Shown in pieces: positions 31,702 through 42,370 of a stretch of 64,000 bases of DNA. The notes beneath the pieces were generated by a model, which did not search any database, was not told the DNA's origin, and saw only the letters and a program-made list of their open reading frames with translations. This DNA comes from Phellopilus nigrolimitatus (Eukaryota; Basidiomycota; Agaricomycetes; Hymenochaetales; Hymenochaetaceae). Made by a program: the position numbers and the translations under genes. Position 1 is the stretch's first letter. Every line of letters begins with the position of its first letter. Where the stretch lies: contig JAJOHG010000033.1 in assembly GCA_021029095.1 (NCBI GenBank), positions 124,001 to 188,000 of the forward strand, in the 5' to 3' direction.

Positions 31702-33642
31702 ATGGGTCTTCGTCCAGCGACGCCGGGCTTCCTCGTGACGCTTATTGCGACTATTTTACTTGCCGTGGTCTCGTTCAATGTCCCTCTTCTTAAATCGGTC
31801 TACTTCCTCAAGGCCACGCTTACTGTCGAGAACGTCAACGGAACAATCACGTTAGGCACTTTGGGATACTGTTTAGAGTTGAGTAACAATGGGACGACTT
31901 GTACTAAACCAAGTGTTGGCTATGAATTCAGTACGTTTATTTATCCCATCTACGAACCCGATTTGTTCTGAAGACTTTTACCTTGAAGACCCCAACGAGC
32001 TGCTCGGCGACGGCATTTCTTTCGCTCAAATTCCGACTGTAGTTGTCAAGTGGATCACTTATGCCCTGTTCCTACATGTAATTGCGCTCTGCGCCGCAGC
32101 CTTGTCTGCTTTTTTCGGTCTACTTGCCCATGTCCGCGAGATGTCCATGACTTGTTTCTCCAGTTGCATCTCTGGCTTCGCAGCTGTCATCGCTCTTGTC
32201 GCCTTCATCTTCGACATCGTCCTTTTCTTCCTGGTCAAGGCGCGCATAAACAGTATTAACGGCGGGAGCGCCACAATCGGGAATGCCATCTGGCTCACGC
32301 TCGCCGCCTGGGTCCTCCTCTTCTTCAGCGGATGTGTCTACGCGTGCGGGCGCTGCTGCGCCAGTCGCCGCCCCCGCGGCCCTTCGGATACGGACAACTC
32401 ATGGATGAACAGGTTCACAGGGCAGAACGCGAACAACGACTATCCGGAGCAGATGCGGCTCGAGGCCGTTAAGGCGGAAGCTGATCGCAAGGCGCGCCAA
32501 AAGAACGAAATAGGGCTCCCTGCGTTCCCTTCCGAAAATGAAGTCACGAAGCCACTCAATTCGAAGGCGCAGTATCTCGAAGAGAGCGACGATGAAGGCG
32601 CATCTCCGTATATGGACAATGGTGGTGTGGCGGGTCCTAGGCGGCAAGGGAGTGCCGCGCAGAGTGGGTACAGAGGCGGCTATGCGCAAGCTCCTCCAGG
32701 GACGAGTGCAATGGACGAGTATTATTCGCCCACTCGGACTGAGGCAAACATAGGATACCCGCCGAACCGCCAGTATGCTGGCAGCTCGAGATCGCCTCCA
32801 CCGTCATCGCACACTCAGTCGTTGTACAGCACAGCACCAACTGCGGCAGCTACGCCAGCACCACAAACGCCTGCCCCTTATCTAAATGCTGCAGGACTGG
32901 GTGCACATTCGCAGTATCCCAGCGCCCAGGAGTATGGACACACCGCCGGTGGCACAACTTGTGAGAATGATCTTCTTGGTCGTAGAAAAACATAGACCTA
33001 ACTTCGTTTTCTATAGATCACTCAGCAATCTCGTCCGACCATCAACAATACCCTTCTGCTTATTCCCAATATAACGATCCTTACTCACAACATGGTCAGC
33101 CCCAGTCGGCATTCAACGCCGACACATACAATCAGACTGGGGCCATTGGCGTCGCCGTCCCATATGCTACCCCGACTCCGCCGCCCTTGCATTCAAGGTC
33201 GCCGCCGCCTCGTCAAGCAACGCAACCTTTCGCGGCCGATGCTCCGGCCTCGCAATACTATACGTCGCCGCAGGGCACCGCACCGGGTCAGCTAGCCCAC
33301 GGCGACTACTACGGGTACGGCGGCGCCCAGAGGTCGCCCGAGCGTAGCTACACGCTCGGCGGTGGGGGATATGGCGGGAACGTCGTGCCCGACAACTCTG
33401 CGGTGTATGGCGCACCGCACGGCTCGCCATCGCCCATGCCGGCGATTAACACGAACGTCGTTGCGCACCAGACGTCTACGTCGCCGGGTCCGATGGGCCC
33501 GCGAAGCCCTGCGGGGTACGGTGCGCCGACGTACGCGCCGCCGCAATCGCAATCGCAACATAGCCAGTCGTACGAGGATGGTCCGCCTGGGTACGAGGCG
33601 GGGCCAGCACAGCCGGCGGGGCAGTGGAATGCGAAGAGGTAG
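31702..33642 (+). CDS. PalI/Rim9-type (SUR7 family) pH-signalling membrane protein
   Basis: Three exons: 31702-31930, 31989-32960 and 33017-33642; 608 aa, frame consistent. The start is the ATG at 31,702. Helix 1 is residues ~9-30 (LVTLIATILLAVVSFNVPLL). An extracellular loop with LGYCLEL-x-CTKPSVGYEF and NPNELLG follows, then three more helices (WITYALFLHVIALCAAALSA, ISGFAAVIALVAFIFDIVLF and WLTLAAWVLLFFSGCVYAC). This four-helix SUR7/PalI topology plus the LGYC motif marks the PalI/Rim9 family. Family members help PalH/Rim21 sense ambient pH at the plasma membrane and lead to PacC/Rim101 activation. The cytosolic tail (about 400 aa) is Pro/Tyr/Gln-rich and disordered. An alternative acceptor at 31,974 would add five residues. 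Confidence 0.85.
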
Positions 33643-34341
33643 CTCAAATGGAGCCCAAACTATTTGAATAGCCTCGGACCTTGACGTTTTTATGACCGTT
33701 GCAGATGACAACTCCACGCCGTCTTTTACGTTGAGCGTATTGTAACTTATTTGTTATGGCGAGGTTATGGCGAGATTCAGTTGTGCAGTTCATCATGATA
33801 CCATGGACAATTCGTTTTCGCGTATTTGTTTAGTTTTTCTTGCTACCAATGTATTATATTAGTTGCTGGGCATGTTGCCTAGTTGATTATCGGCCGAGTG
33901 CAACGGTATACGAAGCTCCTTTATCTAAGGGGGGAAAGTCTACCGCAAACTCTTTATAGTCTGTCCTGAATTCTTTATTCTTCATGCAATTAGAGAGATA
34001 ATCTGAGACAATTGTATCTAGCGCACGGTTCTACCCCGCGTTCTCAGATAAAGCCTCCTCCTCAGTTCTGTAGAACCGTTAAGTAGAAGTGTGGAACTAC
34101 CCACAAGATTGTTTATTTTTACTTCATAAGCATAACAAGACGACGTGCAATCGCGCAGGACTAACGTAAGACTAGGATGTATACGAGTATATGAAGACAT
34201 CGCAGACACACCAGAACCTTTTCATTCTATACTGAATGCCTGACCAAACGACCGACACGAGGCTGTGACAACTTCCTTCGAATTAAATCCTTGAACTTCA
34301 GACTTGGTGGAAGGCACAGAATGCCATCATCCTGCTTTGAA
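33643..34341. other. Intergenic between convergent PalI-like and ureohydrolase genes
   Basis: 3' UTRs of two convergent genes. No further gene, repeat or hairpin was recognised. Confidence 0.5.
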
Positions 34342-36126
34342 TCAAAACTCATCCTTCACTGTGCTCAGCCGACTTTGTTCGTCGCCTTTGCTCGTTGACA
34401 CGGGCTTCGCGCCCGGCGGCGCATTAATGAGCATCATCGCAAGGAAGTCGTGCACGATGTCGGCTGCAGCGATTCCAGTGATCTCGGCTGCACATCGTCT
34501 TGGTAAACTCACGCCGTCGAAGTAGGATATAAAGAGAACAGAGATGGCATACCATGGTCGTAGCTTGGAGCGACTTCCACGACGTCAGCACCGCTGGAAA
34601 ATTGTCGTTAGTATTTTTGACGGGAGAGTGACAAACCGAAACATGAAACGTACACGAAATTCAAGCCCGCGAGACCTCGAAGTATGCGTTTCACCTCTCG
34701 TGTCGTCCAGCCGCCCGCTTCAGGCGTTCCAGCTACGAAGAGTAGAGAAGATAATAATCAATCCTTGGCAAATCAAAATCAGGCGAGTGTACTTACTCGC
34801 AGGAGCGAGCCCGGGATCTGAAAATTCGGTTAAATTATTTATTGGTCAGAGCGTCCTTTCTCCAAGCTGAGCAAAATAAATTAAGGACGGACCGATTACA
34901 TCTATATCCAAGCTTCAAAAGCAGTCAATGTGTTTTTTATGGTGTAAAATGATTGAAAAAGAAGTACCTCAAGTAAACTGGAGTGTCTCCGACCCTCGCT
35001 CGGATCCGCTTGATGATCTCTGGTATCCCGAGGTCATCAATGTCGTCCGAGCTGATCACCTGGAAACCAACGGCATCATCGTTTTCGATGTCCCCAGGCC
35101 CCTTGAAAACATAAATTTGAATATCCTTAAATATCCCTCAAAATACGAGGACCGCACAACGTACGAACATCTTGCAGCGAATGCCCGCATGCACGCACTT
35201 GCTAGACATGAGCCCCTCTTCAGCGGCGAGGAAGAAGAAAGTGCCATGAGTGACGCGCGACTGCTCCGTCACCGAGCCCGGGTAGACCGCCCAGGTGTCG
35301 AGGTGTGCATCGAAGTGGATGACAGATATCGGTCCGTATACCTTATGTAGCGCGCGTAGGATAGGGAGTACAATTGTATGATCACCTCCCAGGCTTGCAG
35401 TGCACGGGAAACCGATGAGTACCCCGTAAAAAGGGAAAGGAGTGTAGACCGTTCACCTAATTAGACGCGGATGCTCCTTGCCGTCCAGCGCGATGGCCTT
35501 GGTGCCAACGCTGCCGAAGGAAGACACATTCGAGACCGGACGTGCCAGGAGCGTCGAGTAAGCGACTTCCATCTGGTCGACTGCCAGTGCGTTATCGAAT
35601 GGGGAGATAGGCACCTGCAATTCCATGAGCGAAAATGTACATCAACTGCAGAATGCTAGACGAAGCGCGGCTCACGTCACCACAGTCGACAACCTTCGAG
35701 CCGAGCATATATGGATCGATGCCCCACGACAAAGTATACCCACGACCCTCCCTCTGCCTTCTCGCACCCGATCGGATTGCAAAGGGACCGAACCTTGCAC
35801 CCGGGCGATAGGTCACGCCAGTATCGAAAGGCATGCCAAGGATGGCAACGTCAAACAACGTCGCAGCCTATAGCTCGTCAATTTACTTCCAGATTTTATG
35901 GGTGAGAATCTGGTCGATTTACCTCGGTGTCCTCGAGACATCGCACGTATGTGAGATGGGAGAACGAGAGCGGGCCCGAAAATGCCTGGTCGATCTGTTT
36001 GCCGTACTTTTTCGTCCATTGCTCCGAGTCTTTTATTGCGAGGTCATCATGCTCGAAATACGCTTGACCGTGGTGGGCCTTCGCCGCTGTAGAGAGTAAA
36101 AAAAAAAGGATAAGTTGACTGAACAT
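34342..36126 (-). CDS. Secreted agmatinase-like ureohydrolase
   Basis: Ten exons: 36126-35923, 35867-35676, 35614-35457, 35393-35165, 35101-34968, 34912-34893, 34817-34797, 34732-34654, 34593-34553 and 34487-34342; 1224 nt, 407 aa, all phases consistent. Exons 6 and 7 are only 20 and 21 nt and encode the metal motif. The N-terminus MFSQLILFFLLSTAAKA is a signal peptide. Manganese-binding motifs of the ureohydrolase family are present: LGGDHT, HFDAHLDTW and SLDIDVIDP (the last spelled across exons 5-7). The family hydrolyses guanidino compounds to urea plus an amine or amino acid. Agmatine is the annotated substrate for close fungal relatives, but 4-guanidinobutyrate is also possible. Secretion suggests use of external guanidino nitrogen. 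Head-to-head with eEF2. Confidence 0.9.
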
Positions 36127-36433
36127 GGGAAAGATAAGGAGATACACACACTATCTGTGTTTTATACTTGCCCATACAACAGAAGCAAGAGAGCGAGTGA
36201 ATGTATGCACCACGAGGTTTATCTAAGCTAGCCGCCCCTAAAGCGAATATCGATAACCCCGAGAAAAATTGCTTGCTCACCCATCCCTCCCCCGAGTCTC
36301 GTCGCGGCACCATCCCCTGTCTCGACTCCGACTCTATCTACCACTTGCTCTTAAGCACATATTTTTGCGCCCAGTGCGGCCTGCAATCCTCTCAGCCCTT
36401 TTTTGTTTTTGTCTTCTAAAAAGCCTAGACACC
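36127..36433. promoter_or_regulatory. Shared promoter region, ureohydrolase / eEF2
   Basis: 307 bp between divergent starts. The eEF2 side carries long pyrimidine stretches (about 36,290-36,420) typical of strongly expressed fungal genes. No clear TATA box. Confidence 0.5.
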
Positions 36434-39358
36434 ATGGTGTATGTCTTTTTTCAACATTTCTTCGCGGCTGATGGCACTGACCAATGCTCGACGACACCGA
36501 CGATATGTGTAGTAACTTCACTACGGATCAGGTCCGTGAACTTATGGACAAGCCGACTAACATTCGTAACATGAGTGTTATCGCCCATGGTGAGTTTTAC
36601 ATTGCTGATCGTCTGAGGTGACTATATGCCTCTCTGACAACCTCCTTCTATGCGCATACAGTCGACCACGGAAAATCCACCCTCACGGACTCCTTAGTCT
36701 CCAAGGCTGGTATCATTGCCTCAGCCAAGGCGGGTGAGGTGCGTTTCACCGACACAAGACAAGACGAAAAGGACCGTGGAATCACCATCAAATCCACTGC
36801 TATCTCGATGTACTTCGAGGTCTCCAAGGAGCATGTTGGCGCGATCAAGCAAAAGACCGAAGGTATGTTTGAGTGGTTGCCGACACTTCGTTCTGCATCG
36901 TTGTCTCATTTCTGGCTTTTTCTCTCACTACAGGCCCCGAGTTCTTGATCAATCTGATTGACTCGCCTGGACACGTCGACTTCTCGTCTGAGGTCACGGC
37001 CGCTCTCCGTGTCACTGACGGTGCGCTCGTCGTCGTCGACTGTATCGAAGGTGTCTGCGTCCAGACAGAGACCGTACTGCGCCAGTCCCTGGCTGAGCGT
37101 ATCAAGCCTGTTCTTGTCATCAACAAGGTCGATCGTGCCCTCCTCGAGCTCCAGGTCAACAAGGAAGATCTTTTCCAAACATTCTCGCGTACCATCGAGT
37201 CGGTGAACGTTGTCATTTCCACCTACCACGATCCCGTGCTCGGTGATGTTCAGGTCTACCCCGACCAGGGTACCGTCGCCTTTGGTTCAGGTCTTCACGG
37301 ATGGGGCTTCACTCTCCGCCAGTTTGCGGTCCGCTATGCGAAGAAGTTCGGTGTCGACATGGACAAGATGATGGCCAAGCTCTGGGGTGACAATTTCTTT
37401 AACCCTGCAACGAAGAAATGGTCGACCAAGTCGACTGATGCTGATGGCAAACCGCTCGATCGTGCCTTTAATATGTTTGTGCTCGACCCGATCTACAAGA
37501 TATTCGATGCCGTCATGAACTTCAGGAAAGAGGAGGTCTTCACCATGCTTCAGAAACTCGACGTCGACCTCAAAAGCGATGAGAAGGACCTCGAGGGCAA
37601 GGCACTCCTCAAGGTCTGCATGCGCAAGTTCCTCCCCGCTGGTGAGGCCATGTTGGAGATGATCGTCATCAATCTCCCCTCCCCCGCTACGGCTCAGCGC
37701 TACCGTTGTGAGACTCTCTACGAGGGCCCGATGGACGATGAGTCTGCCATTGGTATTCGTGACTGTAACCCGAAGGGCCCTCTGGTCCTCTACGTTTCGA
37801 AGATGGTGCCGACCTCTGATAAGGGTCGCTTCTACGCCTTTGGTCGTGTCTTCTCTGGTACTGTTCGTTCTGGTCCCAAGTATCGTATTCAAGGCCCGAA
37901 CTACCTGCCGGGAAAGAAGGACGATCTCTTTATCAAATCGGTTCAGCGCACGGTTCTCATGATGGGTAGCTACATCGAGCCCATTGAGGACTGTCCTGCC
38001 GGCAACATCATCGGTCTCGTGGGTGTTGACCAGTTCCTGCTCAAGAGTGGTACAATTACTTCGAGTGAAACGGCGCACAACATGAAGGTTATGAAGTTCT
38101 CTGTGTCGCCCGTCGTTCAGATCGCCGTCGAGGTTAAGAACGCCGCTGACCTTCCCAAGCTTGTCGAAGGTCTCAAGCGTCTCTCGAAGTCCGACCCGTG
38201 CGTGCAGGCATGGATTAACGAGAATGGTGAGCATATTGTCGCCGGTGCCGGTGAGCTGCACCTCGAGATCTGCCTAAAGGACCTCGAGGAGGACCACGCT
38301 GGTGTTCCGCTTAGGAGGTCCGACCCCGTTGTCCCTTACCGTGAAACCGTCAAGGCGGAATCCACGATCGTCGCGCTCTCGAAGTCGCAAAATAAGCACA
38401 ACCGTTTGTATGTCAAGGCGCTGCCCATCGATGATGAGCTGTCGAAGGCGATCGAGGACGGCAAAATAGCCGCACGTGACGACTTCAAGGCACGTGCACG
38501 TATCCTCGCGGATGAGTACGGTTGGGACGTCACGGACGCCCGCAAGATCTGGTGTTTCGGCCCGGAGACTACTGGCCCGAACCTGCTCGTTGATGTCACC
38601 AAGGGTGTGCAGTATCTCAACGAAATCAAGGACTCGTGTGTTGCCGGTTTCCAATGGGCGACCAAGGAAGGTGTCTGCGCAGAGGAGAACATGCGTGGTG
38701 TTCGGTTCAACATCCTCGATGTAACGGTAAATATTTGTCATCGCCTTTCCACTTTTTCATCGGATACTTATGGTGGTTTATCAGCTCCACGCCGATGCTA
38801 TCCACCGTGGTGGTGGGCAGGTCATCCCGACCACCCGCCGTGTGTGTTACGCCGCATGCTTGCTCGCAACGCCGGGTCTCCAGGAGCCCGTGTACCTCGG
38901 TACGTTACCTTTTTTATTACTTCTCTTCATCTCTTATGATAGTTACTCCTATCTACAGTTGAGATTCAGTGCCCCGAGAACGCGATCGGTGGTATCTACA
39001 GCACGTTGAACAGGCGTCGTGGCCAGGTCTTGTCGGAAGAACGGCGCGCAGGCACACCAATGTTCACAGTCAAGGCGTACCTGCCCGTCAACGAGTCATT
39101 CGGTTTCAATGCCGATCTGCGCAAGAACACTCAGGGCCAAGCCTTCCCGCAGTCCGTGTTCGACCATTGGGAAATCATGAACGGCTGTATGTTCTCTTCT
39201 ACTTCTTATATGTTTGAAATCATTGTTACTCACTATCTTTTCTTCCAGCTCCTCTGGACAAGGGCGGCAAGCTCGAGGAGCTCGTGAGGAGCATTCGTAT
39301 CCGCAAGGGGCTCAAGCCGGATATCCCTTCCCTCGACACCTACTACGACAAGCTGTAA
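36434..39358 (+). CDS. EFT1: Translation elongation factor 2
   Basis: Seven exons: 36434-36438, 36513-36589, 36662-36862, 36934-38726, 38785-38899, 38959-39186 and 39249-39358. They sum to 2529 nt, exactly 842 aa, the standard eEF2 length. The first coding exon is just ATG-GT. GTPase motifs are AHVDHGKST (P-loop), RGITI (switch I), DSPGH (G3) and NKVD (G4). The sequence [15 protein letters not shown] holds the histidine that is turned into diphthamide (about residue 699), and the C-terminus is DKL. eEF2 drives GTP-dependent ribosomal translocation in the cytosol. Strong codon bias toward C/T-ending codons agrees with very high expression. Confidence 0.98.
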
Positions 39359-39861
39359 TTGGCCTTACCGCGTCCAGCGTCTTACGATTTCCGGGAAGAA
39401 GACCATATTGTTGTCCGCCGCAGTCCAAGCAAGATCCATTTCCCTTGTATTTTGTTGTTGTTTCAACCATACAATCCCCGTCAGCAATAGCTAAAACGAA
39501 AGTATGATTTGTAATTGTTCTAAGATGACAACAATGTTGTACTATTTGTGCTTTCCGTTGTAAAGTTGTCGCACAAATTTGAAGGTATCGGAGTCTGAGT
39601 CTGAATCAGTGCCAATGGGAACCATTCTCGATTTTGCGGTTCCGTAAATGTCTTGAAGCGGGCTGTCAAAATTCAACTTGACTCGAAGATCTCGGATCCG
39701 TGAATGTTATGAGTACATAGTTAGTATATAATAAAGAACTAACTACTGACAGAATCTCTGCTCTCTGATTCTTCTTCGCATCTTATTTCAGCATATATAC
39801 ATATGTATATACACCCACCATCTCCAACAATCAAGACATTTCAGTGATTCCCTTCCAAGCA
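39359..39861. other. Intergenic between eEF2 and the APH-fold kinase gene
   Basis: eEF2 3' UTR, then the kinase promoter; an AT-rich alternating tract ATATATACATATGTATATAC lies at about 39,791-39,812. No gene seen. Confidence 0.5.
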
Positions 39862-41104
39862 ATGTCCCTCAACGCGCGCTCCCTAGACTCTGAACTCGAC
39901 CTTTCCGACCTCAGTGACGTCCTCGCGTACCTCGCAGACACTCCCTTCGCAAGCACGCGTGCGGAACGGCTGTCTGGAGGGAACGCAAACTTCATATTCC
40001 GTTTGTACCTTGCGACACCGTTCGAGGGCAAGGCGACGCTCGTGCTGAAACACACAAAGCCATGGATAGCGATGGATAAAACTTTCAAATTCGCCGTAGA
40101 GCGTCAGGTGAGAGGAATTTTGCTTTGATATTGTACCAATTCTTGAAGGAAATATATCGTATCTATTTTCTTGGTTGAAGGATTTCGAAGCCGAATGCCT
40201 GAAGCACGTCAAAGCTATCCTACCCATCGACGCACTTGCGACCGTGCCCGCACTGCACCGTCACGACTCCGTTGCGCGCGTGCTCATCATGGACGATTGT
40301 GGGCTCCGTGCGCGCACGCTCAAGGACCTCCTGCGTGATGTTAGCGCACCACTTTCCGAGAGCGCCGCGCTTACCATCGGAGACGCGCTTGGCACGTTCC
40401 TGGCCACAGTGCACACGCGCGGAAGTGCAGACCACGCGCTTCTCGACGCGGTGGCAGCGAACGAGGAGGGGAAGAACGTGAGCGCCTGGGTGACGTACGG
40501 GCAGGTCGTCGAGACGCTCAAAGGCGAGGGCAAGAGCGCAGGTAAGGTCGACCCGCCACTCGTGAACGCGGCCGAGCTTTCTGAGGAGGATGTCGCGGAT
40601 ATCGGAATGCTCGCCGCCTCGACGGCACAGGCGATCCGCGACGCGCAGGCGACGTTCACGATGGGCGACTTTTGGACGGGAAACATTGTTGTATGTCTGG
40701 ACAACGATGGCCAGCGCGTTGAGCGCATCTTCGTCATTGATTGGGAGATGGCAAAGCCTGGTCTTCCGTTCCTCGATTATGCCCAATTCACAGCAGAAAT
40801 GCATACATTGGGCCGGTTCTATTCGCACTCGACTGAGAGAGTGGACGGAGCGCTAAAAGCATACGCAGCAGCGTATAGGAACGCCGCTCAAGTCGACGAG
40901 GAGTACGTGCGAGGCGCGGCGGCGCATCTGGGGGTGCATTTAGTCGTATGGACACCAAGAGCGGGATGGGAACCAAAGGAGAAGACGAGGGAGGTCGCGA
41001 AGGAGGGAGCTGAGTATCTATTGAGAAGTAAACGAGGGGATATGGATTGGCTGAAAACTTCTGTCGTCGGGGATCTATTCATCAAACCTGATGCAAACAA
41101 TTAA
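39862..41104 (+). CDS. APH-fold small-molecule kinase (aminoglycoside-phosphotransferase family)
   Basis: Two exons, 39862-40107 and 40181-41104; 389 aa. Start is the ATG at 39,862. The N-lobe has ERLSGGNANFIFRLYL (glycine-rich turn) and LVLKHTKPW (ATP-anchoring Lys). The C-lobe has MGDFWTGNIVV as catalytic loop and FVIDWEMAKPGLPFLDYAQF with the metal-binding Asp. In most APH proteins the loop reads HGD; here it is MGD, as in some fungal members. APH-fold enzymes phosphorylate choline, fructosamine, methylthioribose or similar small molecules. The substrate cannot be told from sequence, and antibiotic resistance is unlikely in a eukaryote. Confidence 0.82.
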
Positions 41105-41173
41105 AGATATCCGGAATCACGGGTGTCATCGAGAATATACAAATTTGGAGTTTAACGGAAATATGAAGCTCCA

Positions 41174-42218
41174 TCATCGGTTGTAGAGGGCTCGCGACCT
41201 CCTCAAAGGTACAATCTCCCATGCCCTCCTCTTCCTAGTTGCCTCAGTCGGGTTCTCACCCTCACTCACGGCTACCACACGCACTCTGCGCATCAGTTCA
41301 GGCGAGTCATCCGCCTCCTCCTCCGCTCCCCTATCTTCTTCGAGAACCTCGTCTTCGCGCAAATCAATATCACTATTATAGACTTCCTGGATAGTAGCCT
41401 TAGGCCCACCGCCGAACATGGAAGTAAGTGGTGAGAGCGGATTGACGATGGCGGTGGTGAAAACGTCGGACGCGTTCTCAAAAACACTTCGAGGTTTGCG
41501 GAGGGGCACGGAGGAGAGCAAGTAAGACTTCTGGCGCCAGGTAGCAGAAGGAGGGGAGTTTTGCTCGAGAGGAGGATAGGAAGGGTCGCATTGGAAGCGG
41601 ACAAGAATCTGTTTAGACGACGAAGAGTACCAGAATTGTGGAAGTGGATGAGAGAAGGCGTTCGGATAGGGATAGGACATCGGTCGCCTATGCCGCAAAA
41701 TGAGGCGCCCGCCTGATGAGACGCCTTTCTTAAGTGTCACCATTATCCACTACTATAGGAGCTGTATACAAATACCTTCGATATCAATAGCGTGGCCAGA
41801 TTGTCTTGAGCACAGAGCTCCCGACGTGTCGATGAAGAAAACCTGTCCAAATCAATGTTATAATTCTCGGACCTCGGTATTCTCGGGACTGGACTCACTT
41901 GATTGTCTGCCTCTAGTTTCCGGAACCCTTTCCTTGCAGGATGAGTCACTCCACATTACTCTCATGGAGAATCTGCGACCCACCATCTACTAAAGATGAT
42001 TCCTTCTCTGGCCATAATATTATTTCTGCGCTATCCTCGACGTCATCTTGCTCGACATCCAGTAGTTTCCCGGTTGCAAGAGATCTGATGACAAAATAGC
42101 CAGGAGGAAAGCCATAGTTTGTTTCTGCTGCAGCAGAAAATATTGAAGGGGTGTATGGAGGTGGGTCCGGTGGGTTCGACGACGTCGACAACGGCGGCGG
42201 GCTCGACTCGGAGCTCAT
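41174..42218 (-). CDS. Ricin-B/beta-trefoil-like protein
   Basis: Four exons: 42218-41984, 41927-41899, 41842-41776 and 41724-41174; 882 nt, 293 aa, phases consistent. The first part (GYFVIRSLATGKLLDVEQDD, then VEDSAEIILWPEKESSLVDG) and the spliced text KLEADNQVFFIDTSGALCSR form beta-trefoil-like repeats seen in fungal ricin-B-type lectin domain proteins. No signal peptide is seen. The C-terminal third is acidic (LREDEVLEEDRGAEEEADD) and predicted disordered. Sugar binding is not certain because the classical QxW residues are poorly kept. It shares a 152-bp promoter with DCAF11. Converges on the APH-fold kinase gene, leaving only 69 bp between stops. Confidence 0.65.
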
Positions 42219-42370
42219 GGCAGTGATAAAGCAAGCAGTGCGCCGATCACCGTTGCTTAGGCACACGCGTGCCGATTGACGTCGTCGGCATTCGGCGCAT
42301 TAGTGAGCTCTTGCTAATCGAGGTGCGAACGGCTTGTTTCCGCTCTCTCACATCCTTGCCAGCTATCGAC
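42219..42370. promoter_or_regulatory. Shared promoter region, beta-trefoil-like gene / DCAF11
   Basis: 152 bp between divergent starts; the tightest head-to-head spacing in the window. No TATA element recognised. Confidence 0.5.

Noticed and set aside
37287..38261. 324-codon open frame antisense to eEF2
   Set aside because: Shadow of the strongly biased eEF2 codons; no recognisable domain and no own splice signals.
39862..41104. Antibiotic-resistance aminoglycoside phosphotransferase
   Set aside because: The fold is shared by many eukaryotic small-molecule kinases; intron present and HGD replaced by MGD, so resistance is not supported.
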